From Flavobacterium hibernum (GTDB taxonomy: Bacteria > Bacteroidota > Bacteroidia > Flavobacteriales > Flavobacteriaceae), in NCBI RefSeq assembly GCF_000832125.1, contig NZ_JPRK01000023.1:62001-126000 (forward strand): a DNA stretch of 64,000 nt, written 5' to 3'. Under the pieces are notes generated by a model. It made no database searches. It was not told where the DNA came from and saw only the letters and a list, made by a program, of their open reading frames with translations. Shown piece by piece: positions 45,049-55,700 of this stretch (position 1 is its first letter; every line of letters begins with the position of its first letter). The translations under genes and the position numbers were made by a program.

Positions 45049-47376
45049 TTAATTTAATTTTATTTTTTCTTCCGCTGATTTATTCAACAGATTTATTACA
45101 TCTTTTTTTCTTTCTTCAGGAATTACTTGTAAAACTTTTAATTCGCCATTAACCAATTCTACTTCAATCGTCGTATTTTGTTTTGCATGTAATTTAAAAT
45201 GTACATTCCATTCTTTTGGCCAAGCCGGAAAAAGATAAATTTTCCCATCGGTTTCCTGCAAAAGCATTTCCTGCATCCCAATCATTCCGGATCCGCCCCA
45301 ATTATGATCGGGAACCCAATCAAAACCAGGTCCCCAAAAAGCAGGGAATCTTCGGTCTGAATTTGCCATTTTTAAAGTGTTATATTTTGCAGCCTCATTT
45401 GTTAAACCTAATCGCGCTGCAAAAATATTATCTTGTTTCCAACCAATATGACTTCTAAATTTTAAAGCATCAGGATCGTATTTCCATGTATTTACTGCCG
45501 TTTCTAAATCTGGTTTTCCTACGCCATAAATTCCCCACGGATAAACAGGATACAATTGTGGAACTTCAGAATTATTAACTCTTTCCCAAGATTTTGCTGG
45601 AACTAACACTTTATGATTTTCGATCTGTCCGAAATTTAAAGGCGGAATTCTGGTTTGAAATCCTTTTAGATATTCTAATGCTTCTTTTGACAATTCCTTA
45701 GAAGAAAGGTTTAAAAGACTTTCTGTAATTATCTGTAAAGCCGAAATCGTACTATTTGCATTGTACGCCATTTTATAAGTTTCAGCACCTGAACCCGGGT
45801 ATAAAACTAATTTTCCGTTTCCGTCTAAAGCTTTTCTTCCTCGCTGTTTTGCCAGATATTGATAATGTTCATCAAAAAATCGAAGACAGCTTATAATAAA
45901 CGAATTGTACTTTTGAATGTCTGCTCCCACATATTCTTTTTGTTCCAACATCATTTGACAGAATTCAAAAACCGTATCCCATTCATATTCTAACCAAGCG
46001 TTATATTCCATTCCTGCATCGTAATCTGCAGGACGTTTCCAATCGTATTCGGCAGGATTTGGCAAACCGAAATTTTCCAGTTGTTCTGTAAATGAAGCAC
46101 CGTTATGATTCCAATACACTTTACTTCTTAATTCGGCATTTTTCTGTAAACTCAAATAATAATCCAGCTGCGATTTCATCATATCAAAATCGCCACTTTT
46201 TACCATCGGAAAATAAACCAAACGCTGGTTTTGTGCCGTCATCGTTCCTCCGCCCCAATTTCTAAAATCGGGAGTAAAATCTAAATCCGGATTTGTAAAA
46301 ACAGGATCAACCGTAAATAGTCCGCCGTTGAATTTTGTTGGATATTTTCCGTACGCATTACAGCCTAACATATAGCGAAATAACTGATAATTCTGCCCAA
46401 TTTGATACACTGAATCTTTTGCTGTCGTCTGATTTTTTTGTGTAAAGATATAACTGCGATTCCAGAAATTATTCCACCATTTTATCGTGTTCTTTTCTGC
46501 TTGTTTTGAAGTGTTTTTATTGGATGAAATTTGATTATTCAATTCATTTTTCCAAGTGTTCAAATCCGATTGGCTAGTATTTAAATAAAGTTGTAACGAA
46601 TGTTTTTTCGATGGTTTTATACTTGATAAAGTATAAGCTTTAAAATCTGTCGATTGGTATTTACCTAAATAAGTTCCGTCAGGTTTTAAATTATCTCCTG
46701 TCATAAATCCGCCGAAAGTTAAATTCGCAATCGGGTTTAGCATTTGCTCTTTTACCGATTCCATTTTTTGTTGTTTAACGGCAACATCAAACACGGTGTT
46801 TTCTCTATTTCTGTGATAGAATTTTATTCCGTTATTTTCGAATGAAATTGAATCTTTGTGCGTAATAATATCACCTTGAGGTGCCCATTTATAAGAATTG
46901 GCATTATTCGCTTTTCCCTTTGAATCACGGTTTTTATAACGCCAACTTTCATAAGAAGCTGTCATTTTAAGCGAAGTCTTACTTTCTAAATCAACATGAA
47001 TAATAGGTTTAAAAACATCTACCCAAAGTTTAATTTTAGTATCATTTTGACCTATTAAAACATATCCATCTTTGAGTTTTAACTCCTGATGAAAACCCTC
47101 TTTTCCAGCAAAAGGATTCGGACTTAAACTCACTTTTATTCTTCCTAATTTCAATAAAGTATTGTGTTCGTCAAAAGTCCCACTTCGCGAGAAATAAAAA
47201 TACAAATCGCCATTTTCTACCCAAACATTCATCCCAATATCACCGCCGCCCAAAGGCATAGATTCCGATGAATTATTGCTTTGCGTTGTCCAGATTTGAT
47301 TGTAATTTTCCAGCACAGGAATCTGCGCTTTAAGGCAAAGCGTAGTAAAGAGAAGTATGTATTTTATGTATTTCAA
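45049..47376 (-). CDS. DUF5703 glycoside hydrolase-like protein (775 aa)
   Basis: Signal peptide ~1-18. The first ~280 residues are the DUF5703 domain (ESMPLGGGDIGMNVWVENGD, LKLGRIKVSLSPNPF), the topology of the N-terminal sandwich of GH95/GH65 clans. The rest is (alpha/alpha)6-like (LGCNAYGKYPTKFNGGLFTV, NWGGGTMTAQNQRLVYFPM, NAWLEYEWDTVFEFCQMML, GPGFDWVPDHNWGGSGM). No activity is established for DUF5703 to my knowledge. It overlaps functionally with the 7-nt-adjacent PL1 gene by co-transcription. A glycosidase acting on a pectin side chain is inference. Confidence 0.8.
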   Translation of the reverse strand: MKYIKYILLFTTLCLKAQIPVLENYNQIWTTQSNNSSESMPLGGGDIGMNVWVENGDLYFYFSRSGTFDEHNTLLKLGRIKVSLSPNPFAGKEGFHQELKLKDGYVLIGQNDTKIKLWVDVFKPIIHVDLESKTSLKMTASYESWRYKNRDSKGKANNANSYKWAPQGDIITHKDSISFENNGIKFYHRNRENTVFDVAVKQQKMESVKEQMLNPIANLTFGGFMTGDNLKPDGTYLGKYQSTDFKAYTLSSIKPSKKHSLQLYLNTSQSDLNTWKNELNNQISSNKNTSKQAEKNTIKWWNNFWNRSYIFTQKNQTTAKDSVYQIGQNYQLFRYMLGCNAYGKYPTKFNGGLFTVDPVFTNPDLDFTPDFRNWGGGTMTAQNQRLVYFPMVKSGDFDMMKSQLDYYLSLQKNAELRSKVYWNHNGASFTEQLENFGLPNPAEYDWKRPADYDAGMEYNAWLEYEWDTVFEFCQMMLEQKEYVGADIQKYNSFIISCLRFFDEHYQYLAKQRGRKALDGNGKLVLYPGSGAETYKMAYNANSTISALQIITESLLNLSSKELSKEALEYLKGFQTRIPPLNFGQIENHKVLVPAKSWERVNNSEVPQLYPVYPWGIYGVGKPDLETAVNTWKYDPDALKFRSHIGWKQDNIFAARLGLTNEAAKYNTLKMANSDRRFPAFWGPGFDWVPDHNWGGSGMIGMQEMLLQETDGKIYLFPAWPKEWNVHFKLHAKQNTTIEVELVNGELKVLQVIPEERKKDVINLLNKSAEEKIKLN

Positions 47377-47407
47377 TTTATTATTTAATTTTAATTATTC
47401 GTCTCAT

Positions 47408-47510
47408 TTGTCATTTCGAGGAACGAGAAATCGCACACGTAAATCGACAAAGATTAAAGACATTCTATGCGGAACTTCTAGTGCGATTTCTCGTTCCTCG
47501 AAATGACAAA
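47408..47510. repeat. Family A inverted repeat (near-perfect)
   Basis: TTGTCATTTCGAGGAACGAG faces CTCGTTCCTCGAAATGACAA, arms continuing as AAATCGCAC / GTGCGATTT. Confidence 0.9.
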
Positions 47511-47556
47511 CTAGAGGTAAACTCATCATTCACAATTCACAATTAACCATTATAAA

Positions 47557-48981
47557 TCACCATTCATCAGTCCTAAAAGATGAAACCGGCAAACCTCCTG
47601 CACTAAACAATTCAGCTTTTGCGAAATCTTTCCATAAATAACGTATAGCAACTGGTTTAGCCACTTTATCAGATGTTAACACTACTGATTTTCTTCTGAC
47701 AACCGTTTTGGCCGGATAAAAGACTTTGTCTTCTCCCGCTATTTCAAAACCTGTTACTTCTTTATCATAAGACGTAATTCCGTTAGTCACATCATCAAAA
47801 GAAACTGTAACCGAACCGTCTTTTATTTCCATCGATTTGTATTTCGGACTTTCAAATTCGAAACCTTCAATTCCGTAGGTTTTTGCCAAAGCTTGAAAAG
47901 CCAAACGGTTTCCGCCTTTTTCCTTATCCATTGGATGAATATTATTTTCTTCTCCAACATCCATTAAAACTGCCATTCCAGAATTTGGAATCTCTTTTGA
48001 AGCTTTCAATTGCGCTTCTCTTATATAGGCCGAATTGTATTTTTCTAAATAATCTTTTGGATGAAATGAAGCATAATTAAACGGCGCGATCTGAGCATAG
48101 TAAAACGGAAAATCTCCTTGTTTCCATAAAGTTCTCCAACTGCTTACCATTTTTTTCATTAAAGCAGTATATTCAGATGCTCTTTCGTAATTTGATTCTC
48201 CCTGATACCAAATACAGCCTTTTATTCCGTAACCAATAACAGGCGAAAGCATTCCGTTAAACAAAGTTGTCGGAATACGATTTGGATCTTTTGCCAATTC
48301 TTCTTTTGTTGTTGGAATTTTAGCACTTGCAAAATCTTTTAGCATTTCCTGATTCATCCACGCTTCCATGCTTGAACCTCCGTACGAAACATGAATTAAA
48401 CCAACAGGAACATCTAAAACTTCTTGCAAAAGCGATCCGAAATACCAAGCTGTTGCACTAAAATTTGATGTTGATTTAGGAGAAGCTACTTCCCACTTTC
48501 CTTCAAAATCTTTCAAAGGTTCTAAAACTGTAGCACGCGGAATTGTGATTAATCGAATGTTTTTATTACTTGATCTTACGATGATTTCATTTCCGTTTTT
48601 AACGGGCTGACCTTGAAATCCTTTTAATGGCATTTCCATATTCGACTGTCCTGAACAAAGCCAGACTTCACCAATTAAAACATTTTTAATACTGACTTTT
48701 TCGGCTCCTTCTGAAACTTCAATCGTATACGGGCCACCAAATGATGGTGTTTGTAATTCTGTTTTCCATTTACCGGAATTGTCTGCTTTTGCTTTGTAGA
48801 TTTTAGAATTCCATGATGTTTTTATGGTAACATTTGCATTCTTTTCTGCCCAGCCCCAAATTGGCGCGTTTGATTTTTGCTGCAACATCATGTTGTCGGT
48901 AAACAATGCCGGCAGTTTGATTTTTGCATTGATTTGAATGCTTGACAAAATCACTAAAAAAACAATAATTAATTTTTTCAT
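47557..48981 (-). CDS. Sialate O-acetylesterase-like (SASA) esterase (474 aa)
   Basis: The start is the ATG at 48981 (MKKLIIVFLVILSSIQINAK, signal peptide); the longer frame opens with a GTG inside a family C repeat. The SASA/SGNH fold shows GEVWLCSGQSNMEMPL (Ser ~100), GIKGCIWYQGESN and HPMDKEKGGNRLA (His ~353). Residues ~20-95 form the small beta-domain that precedes the catalytic part (FTDNMMLQQKSNAPIWGWA). The name comes from sialic acids, but proteins of this group in plant-polysaccharide loci remove acetyl groups from various glycans; acetylated pectin is the likely target here. Confidence 0.87.
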   Translation of the reverse strand: MKKLIIVFLVILSSIQINAKIKLPALFTDNMMLQQKSNAPIWGWAEKNANVTIKTSWNSKIYKAKADNSGKWKTELQTPSFGGPYTIEVSEGAEKVSIKNVLIGEVWLCSGQSNMEMPLKGFQGQPVKNGNEIIVRSSNKNIRLITIPRATVLEPLKDFEGKWEVASPKSTSNFSATAWYFGSLLQEVLDVPVGLIHVSYGGSSMEAWMNQEMLKDFASAKIPTTKEELAKDPNRIPTTLFNGMLSPVIGYGIKGCIWYQGESNYERASEYTALMKKMVSSWRTLWKQGDFPFYYAQIAPFNYASFHPKDYLEKYNSAYIREAQLKASKEIPNSGMAVLMDVGEENNIHPMDKEKGGNRLAFQALAKTYGIEGFEFESPKYKSMEIKDGSVTVSFDDVTNGITSYDKEVTGFEIAGEDKVFYPAKTVVRRKSVVLTSDKVAKPVAIRYLWKDFAKAELFSAGGLPVSSFRTDEW

Positions 48982-48995
48982 TTTATATTTTTTTT

Positions 48996-49135
48996 TTGCC
49001 ACAGATTAAAAGGATTATTTTGATTTTTTTATGCCACGAATTCACAAATTATTTTAAAACATATAATTAGAAAAATTCGTGAATTTGTGGCTGATATTTA
49101 ATCTGTGTTAATCATTTTAATCTGTGGCTAAATTT
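48996..49135. repeat. Family C nested inverted repeat
   Basis: TTTTTGCCACAGATTAAAAGG at the left faces ATTTTAATCTGTGGC at the right; between them ATGCCACGAATTCACAAAT faces AATTCGTGAATTTGTGGC, again one hairpin inside another. Confidence 0.85.
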
Positions 49136-49139
49136 TTAT

Positions 49140-52100
49140 TTATTTCTCTTTCACAAGCACAACTGGTCCAAATAAACCAGCTTTAAGCAAAGGTTCTCCT
49201 TCTAAACGATATGTTGCATTTGTCCATGTTAATCGTTCTACTTTCGGCAATTTTTGGTCGCCCATTAATCGGTTTGCCCACGTATTAGTGATGCTGATTT
49301 CTATTGTGTTTTTTCCTTTTTTTAAGGCTTGGGAAATATCTGTTTTAAAAGGAAATGTCCAAAGTGTGCCGCAATCTTTTCCGTTAATTTTGATCTCGGC
49401 AATATTGGCAATTTCACCTAAATCAATCCAGATTTTATCGGTATTTTTTCCTTTCCAGATAAACTCTTTTTTATAGAGTACAGTTCCTGAATAATACCTA
49501 ATCTGATCATTACTTGAAGTACTCCAATCAAAAAGTTTGTTTGTTTTTACAACTTCTTTCGGACCTTTAAATGCCGGATCAAATTGTAATTCCCACTTTT
49601 CATCCAAAGTCTGAACATTTTCAAATTCAGAAGATTTTCCTTCAGCTAAAACTTCTTTCGTTTTGTCTTTAAAAATTACAAAACCAGATTCGTTTACCTC
49701 TAAATTTATAGTCACAATTGTTCGTCCATTTTCGATCTTCCAATTAGATACATCAGAAGTTTTGTCAGTAACGGGATTGTACCAAACCGGAATTTTTCCT
49801 GCTATTCTAAACGAAGCTTCAAAAGAACGTTTTACTGCATTTTGATTCGAAATAAAATAAACATCTTCTGTATTAGATTTTCGGTGTGTCCAGGCAATTG
49901 TTTCAGCATCGGTTCTGTTTAAATTTGGAAAGTAAACATCTTGCGTAATTCCAATTGAAGCAAAATCATTTTCTAAATAAGGTAATTTAATAACAGTTCC
50001 TTTTCCTATTTTCCAAGTTGACGCGTTAGAGTTATTCCAAATTTGATCAATTACATTCTGCCATTTTTTAAAATCTTCATTCGATTGTAAACCCGGTTCT
50101 AAATTTGGTTTTTCGTCTACAAAAACGGTTGCTCCATCATTTACTAATTGCAATATTTTTTCGGCGGAAGCCAAAGAAAGCAACTTATTTGGAGCCATTT
50201 TATGACTTCCAGGAAACAATAAAGCCCCATATTCAATTCCGCCTTCAAAAGATATTTTTCCGTTCTCTACTTTTGCACGGTTTATCAAAACATCTGAGTT
50301 GAACGAATCGTATTGATAACCGTTCATTGCGTTAATCCATTGCGATAAATCGGTTGAATTTTTAGAGAAATTAACTTCTTTTGGCATTTTAGCGCTTGGC
50401 TGTGCTTCATTTTTTAAACGAATGGCTTCACTTTCGACTCTTTCTTTTCCAAAAATATTCGGAATAAAAGGTACTAAACGATCCGGAAGTATGGAACGAG
50501 ATGGTAAATCTTCGCCAATAAAAACGGCCAAATCTATAACTGGTTTTCCTTTTTGCAATTGAAACTGTACTCTTTGGCAATATTCAAACCATGCTTTTCC
50601 GGGTTCCCACCAAGTTTGATCTCTTTGAAAATAGGTTCCAATTCCGTCCAGAGTCATTCCCGGTTTTCTGTCCAACCACGGATTATGTACAAAAACGTGA
50701 TAGAAAAACCGGTTAATTCCTAAAGCATAATTTCTGTCGGCAACCACTTTTAAATTTCCCGGATGTTCGTCCCAATCCATTTTTAGAGCCGTAAAAGCTT
50801 CTGCCTGAATAATATTTTTTCCATAAATATGTCCGCCAGAAATAGCATCTAACATATCGTTTGGTTTGTCGTGCGTTGGGCTTTTTAGCCAAAATTCGCC
50901 ACTTGGATAATCGATATATTTAAAATGCAAAAGTCCGTCGCTCATCATGGTTGGCGCGACATTTTCTGAACTAAATTTTACGTTGGCATCGTCAGCAATT
51001 TGTAGTAAAGTTCCAAAGAAATTTTCGGCAACCAATTCTGAAATTGTTTTTCGAACATCATATAAAACTTTCTCAGATGTTTCAATATTTTTTACAGGAA
51101 TTCCCGCCATAACCGGCAGATAATCTACAATATCATAACCTCTGCGAGTTTTAAATTCGTTTCTAAAAACAGGCGACCAGTTTTGGCTTCCGCATTCCCA
51201 ACTGTCCATGTGAAGAATTTTAACCACTTTTGAAGCTAATTCAGGACCCGCAACGCGAAGCATTTCACCAAACCAATGATCTAATTGAAAACGAATGGCT
51301 TCGGGATTAAATTTATCTACTTCTAAACCTCTTCCTGCTCCTGCTGTAGCATTTTCGTGTCCTGTAGAAGTATGTCCGAAACGAATGATTCTCCAATTTC
51401 CTTTCGTAGCAGTTTTCCAATTTAAAACTCCGTTTACATCTACAAACTTCGAAATATTGATCATTTTTGATGGATCGATACAATCTGCGGCACTAATTTC
51501 ATTTTCCGTTACTTGTGGGCTTAATCTCCAAATAGCTCCTGATTTTCCTTGATAATTATCAATTAAGGGTTCGTTTGACAAGTATATTTTTGCCACTTTT
51601 AAACCTTGATTCCATTTAGCAGGATCAAGATCTTCTGCGCCAGGTTCTGTCCCTTCTGGATCGTAAACGAATCTAAAATATTTTGCTTTTGTAGGTACAA
51701 TGCTGTGCGTATAAAATGCATCAACATCCTGCCAGCCGTGACGTGGCGTTATTAATCTTCCTAAACTTTGAAAATTTATGCCATCCTTGCTATATTCAAT
51801 TATTAAACGATGCGCCTGATAATTATTCCCTTTGGTTTCTATTTGGATGGATTTACATAAAAACGGTTCATCAAATTCATACTGAATCCAACCCTTATTT
51901 GGCATTCTAAATAGTCCGTCTTTATCTGATGAACTTAAAATTGTTGCATCAGATTCGGGATTTGTGCATGTTATTTTTGGTCTTTTTTTATTTGATGTAA
52001 TAAAACTCTCTTTTACCGGAACAGCAAATGTGGCGATATCTTTATAATAGTCTTTGTAGTGATTTGGAACGGCTAGTTTTAAATTTTTAAAGTTGTTTCC

Positions 52101-52538
52101 GCTTAGGATTGTATCTTTCCAAACTACTTTTTGCATTGACATTTCGGGCGTTATCCACGGTCCTCCTGCAACGGCAAAACCGTCGGCGGGATGAAATCCT
52201 ATTTTTACTCCAACTCGATCTGCTTCTAATAAAGCCCAACGTACCAAATCCCAGAATTCCTTGCTTAACTGCAAAACTGGCGGATTTATCAATGGCGGAT
52301 TTGCGGGGCCTTTTATCGTCATTAAATAAGCTCCTTCGATACCTGCTCGTTTCATCGCTTCTAAATCGGCTGTGATGCCTTCTTTAGAATAGGCACTTTG
52401 CATCCAATACCAATACGTCCACGGTTTTGAGGATTCTTTTGTAGGTTGAAAAAGGGTATTTTCTTTTTTATGGATTTCCTGTGCGGAAAGGATTCCCGCA
52501 AAAAGTAATATTAAAAAGAAGTATTTTTTTTGAAACAT
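49140..52538 (-). CDS. GH106 alpha-L-rhamnosidase (1132 aa)
   Basis: The start is set at the ATG at 52538 (MFQKKYFFLILLFAGILSAQ); the longer frame begins inside repeats. GH106 features: PWTYWYWMQSAYSKEGITAD, MTIKGPANPPLINPPVLQ, KVVKILHMDSWECGSQNWSP (~430-450), KFSSENVAPTMMSDGL, EAFTALKMDWDEHPGNLKVV, and a C-terminal GH2-type sugar-binding sandwich (~1010-1110, IWIDLGEIANIAEIKING). Glu in the DSWECG block is a candidate catalytic residue. GH106 enzymes release alpha-L-rhamnose, often deep in rhamnogalacturonan I or II chains and in a calcium-dependent way. Confidence 0.92.
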   Translation of the reverse strand: MFQKKYFFLILLFAGILSAQEIHKKENTLFQPTKESSKPWTYWYWMQSAYSKEGITADLEAMKRAGIEGAYLMTIKGPANPPLINPPVLQLSKEFWDLVRWALLEADRVGVKIGFHPADGFAVAGGPWITPEMSMQKVVWKDTILSGNNFKNLKLAVPNHYKDYYKDIATFAVPVKESFITSNKKRPKITCTNPESDATILSSSDKDGLFRMPNKGWIQYEFDEPFLCKSIQIETKGNNYQAHRLIIEYSKDGINFQSLGRLITPRHGWQDVDAFYTHSIVPTKAKYFRFVYDPEGTEPGAEDLDPAKWNQGLKVAKIYLSNEPLIDNYQGKSGAIWRLSPQVTENEISAADCIDPSKMINISKFVDVNGVLNWKTATKGNWRIIRFGHTSTGHENATAGAGRGLEVDKFNPEAIRFQLDHWFGEMLRVAGPELASKVVKILHMDSWECGSQNWSPVFRNEFKTRRGYDIVDYLPVMAGIPVKNIETSEKVLYDVRKTISELVAENFFGTLLQIADDANVKFSSENVAPTMMSDGLLHFKYIDYPSGEFWLKSPTHDKPNDMLDAISGGHIYGKNIIQAEAFTALKMDWDEHPGNLKVVADRNYALGINRFFYHVFVHNPWLDRKPGMTLDGIGTYFQRDQTWWEPGKAWFEYCQRVQFQLQKGKPVIDLAVFIGEDLPSRSILPDRLVPFIPNIFGKERVESEAIRLKNEAQPSAKMPKEVNFSKNSTDLSQWINAMNGYQYDSFNSDVLINRAKVENGKISFEGGIEYGALLFPGSHKMAPNKLLSLASAEKILQLVNDGATVFVDEKPNLEPGLQSNEDFKKWQNVIDQIWNNSNASTWKIGKGTVIKLPYLENDFASIGITQDVYFPNLNRTDAETIAWTHRKSNTEDVYFISNQNAVKRSFEASFRIAGKIPVWYNPVTDKTSDVSNWKIENGRTIVTINLEVNESGFVIFKDKTKEVLAEGKSSEFENVQTLDEKWELQFDPAFKGPKEVVKTNKLFDWSTSSNDQIRYYSGTVLYKKEFIWKGKNTDKIWIDLGEIANIAEIKINGKDCGTLWTFPFKTDISQALKKGKNTIEISITNTWANRLMGDQKLPKVERLTWTNATYRLEGEPLLKAGLFGPVVLVKEK

Positions 52539-52562
52539 TTTTACTGTTTTATTTTCGTTTGT

Positions 52563-52595
52563 AAACCCGACAGGTTTCAAAAACCTGTCGGGTTT
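52563..52595. repeat. Family B hairpin (CCCGACAGG type)
   Basis: AAACCCGACAGGTTTCAAA faces ACCTGTCGGGTTT. It directly precedes the GH106 start, so it would lie in its untranslated leader. Confidence 0.85.
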
Positions 52596-52610
52596 TATAT
52601 ATCGCATTTT

Positions 52611-52716
52611 TTTGTCATTTCGACGTAAGGAGAAATCTCCACAAGTAGCTCCATAACGAAAGTCCAATCTTTGTGGAGTTTCTTACGAAGATTTCTCCTT
52701 ACGTCGAAATGACAAA
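52611..52716. repeat. Family A inverted repeat (near-perfect)
   Basis: TTGTCATTTCGACGTAAGGAG faces CTCCTTACGTCGAAATGACAA (arms of ~25 nt), with TCCACAAGTAGCTCC and AATCTTTGTGGAG inside. Confidence 0.9.
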
Positions 52717-52746
52717 CTGTGCTTTTAATTTTTAATTTTTAATCAA

Positions 52747-55700
52747 TTAATATTTAAACTTCTTCAAACTTTCTTCTAATCCATTTTTTTGTGCTTCAAA
52801 TGGAACTAAATAAAAGCTGTATTGATAATCTCCTGACTTAATTTGATATTGTTCTAAAGGCTGTGCTACTGAAGTCCAACTGTCATTTCCTCCAACTCCC
52901 ATTTGAATTAAATCGATATTTACGGTTAAAAATCCGGGATCTTTTAAATCGAATGTATGTTTGGCAGCACTTAAGTTTTCTTGCGTATACGGCCATGCGC
53001 TCATGCTTAAAACTTTGTTATCGTCGACAACCAATAAACCTTTGTTTTTTTGTGGCGTTGTAAAAGCCATCCATCTCACTTCGGTTCTGTTTGCATTTTC
53101 CTGAGGTTTAACATAGTGCTCTAAAAAATCGTTTATTGGCAAAGAATATTTGCCAACAAATGAACCGAAACTTCTGTCTATGTAGTTTTCTAATTCTCCT
53201 TTTCCGTACCACGAAATTTGATCAAATTTTCTTTGAACGCCCATTTGCATTCCTATTTTTGGAATGTTTGGCAATTTGTTGGTAGCTTTCAAACTATAAT
53301 CTACTTTAATAACTCCGTTTTCATTGATTTTGTAAACGACTTGTACTTTTGCACTGTCTTTTATAACTTCATATTCACTTGTAATAATTGTTCCATCAAT
53401 TGCAATTGCCATTTTTGTGCTCAACACTTTTGGTTTTGCCTGATACCACGGTTTTAAAACTTTATGTGATTTCCAACCTCTTTTATCGTTATCTGTAAGT
53501 GGTCTGACAAAATTAGGCAGTAGAGGTGCAAAAACTTGTTCTTGACCATTGTAAACATACGAACTCAATGCTCCATTTCCTTTACTAATACTAATTTCGA
53601 ATGTCTTTCCTTTAATTTTAAAGTCCGAATCTGTTTCTGTGGTTTTGTATTTAGAATCTTTTTGGTTTCTAAAATCAATTTCGGCATCCGATTTTTTCAA
53701 CAGAAACTGATCTTCCGCGACAGCGTAACCTTTTGTTGCCCAAAGTTCATCTTTTGAAAGTTGAAATTCAATATTTAGAAAATATTCAGCATCCTTTTTC
53801 AGTTTTGGCAAATATTGTTTTACATCTAAAATGGTTGATTGTCCCGCTTCTAAATTGAACGGTTTTAAAACTTGAGTTTTAATAACATTTCCGTTTTCCA
53901 AAACTTTTAAAACGGGAATATATTCTGTCAATGATTTTACGGCCTGACGATTTTTAATTTCTAATTGAAAGTTATCTTTCAAGCTACTCGTTGCAGGTTG
54001 ATAAATCCATTTATTCTCATAAATAGAACCTTTTGGTTTTCCGTTTGAGTCGACAATTCCTTTTGTATTGAAATTTCCATCATGATATTTTTCGCCAAAA
54101 TCTCCTCCGTGTGCAAAAAATTCCTGTCCCGTTGCAGGATCTTTTTTCACTAATCCCTGATCTTTAAATTCCCAAATACAACCTCCGATAACTCTTGGAA
54201 GCGAACGGAATTCATCCCATAATTCTTTTAAGTTTCCTACTGAATTTCCCATTGCATGAGAATATTCGACAAAAATAATTGGTCGCGTATCTTTCTTTTG
54301 GTCTACTAAAAATTTAGGTGTAAAAACGCCCGGATAAAAACGGCTGACCATATCGACATAGGGTTCGTCTTGCGGATTTTCGAATCTATAGGCGTGATCG
54401 ATTGTTTTTGGATATCTTGGATCAAGCGGATCTATGTATCCGTCTAATCTTGGATTTCCTTGTGCAGGTTCGTAATGTACGGGACGTGTAATATCAAAAT
54501 CGTGAACCCAACCTGCCATTGCTGCATGATTTGGGCCTTTTCCGCCTTCGTTTCCTAAACTCCAAAAAACTACAGATGGATGATTTTTATCGCGCTCAAC
54601 CATTCTGGTCATGCGCTCTAAATAGGCGTTTGTCCATTTTGGGTCGTTGCTTAATTTTCCACCAATTCCGTGTGTTTCCTGATTTGCTTCGTCCATTACC
54701 ATAATTCCGTATTGATCGCATAAATCGTAGAAATAGGGATCGTTTGGATAATGACTTGTTCGTATAAAATTGAAATTGAACTTTTTAATCGTCGTAATAT
54801 CTTCTTTAATATCGTCTCTTGTAACGGCTTTTCCTCTCGTTGGATGTTGATCGTGACGGTTTACTCCATAAACGTAAGTTTCTTTTCCGTTGATGAGCAT
54901 TTTGCCATTTTCTTTAGAGAATTCGACAGAACGGAAACCTACTTTACAGCTTTTAACTTCGGTAATTTGTCCTTTTGGATCTTTTATCGACATTACCAAA
55001 GTATATAAATTTGGCTCTTCTGAACTCCATTTTTTTGGATTGCTGATATTTTCTTTAAACATTCCAAAGCGAACATTATCCAAACGCGGATAACTTTCGT
55101 TGATCATGTCGATCACGGGTTTCTGAAGCGGTTCTTTGAATAATGCTACATTATTTGCGTCGTATAATTGTGCCTGAAAGGTATAATCTTTGATTTTTTC
55201 GCCTGTTAGATTTTCTACTTTTGGTCGTAATTGAAATGAGGCGTCTTTGTATTGTTTGTCTAATTTAGTTTGATAAAAGAAATCCTGAATGCGTAGTTTT
55301 GGCTCTGCCATTATAAAAACTTCACGCTGGATTCCGCTTACGCGCCAATGATCCTGATCTTCAAGATAGGAACCATCTGTCCAGCGAATTACTTGTACCG
55401 AAACTACGTTTTCTCCTTCTTTTAAATAAGGTGTAATATCAAATTCTGATGGTAAAAAACTGTCTTCTCCATATCCTAAAAACTCTCCGTTTAGCCAAAC
55501 TTGAAAGCCTGAACTAACGGCTCCAAAATGTAAAGTTACGGTCATATCTTTCCAGTTTTCCGGAACGGTAAAACTGCGTTGATACGAACCTACTCCATTA
55601 TAATCTTTAGGAATAAAAGGCGGATTTATTGGTCTGAAAGGATAAACGGCACTTTTGTAAATGGGAATATCGTAGCCTTTTAATTCCCAGTTTGAAGGCA

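Noticed and set aside
47557..48981. Calling the SASA protein a sialic-acid esterase
   Set aside because: The family name is historical; the locus content points to acetylated pectin.
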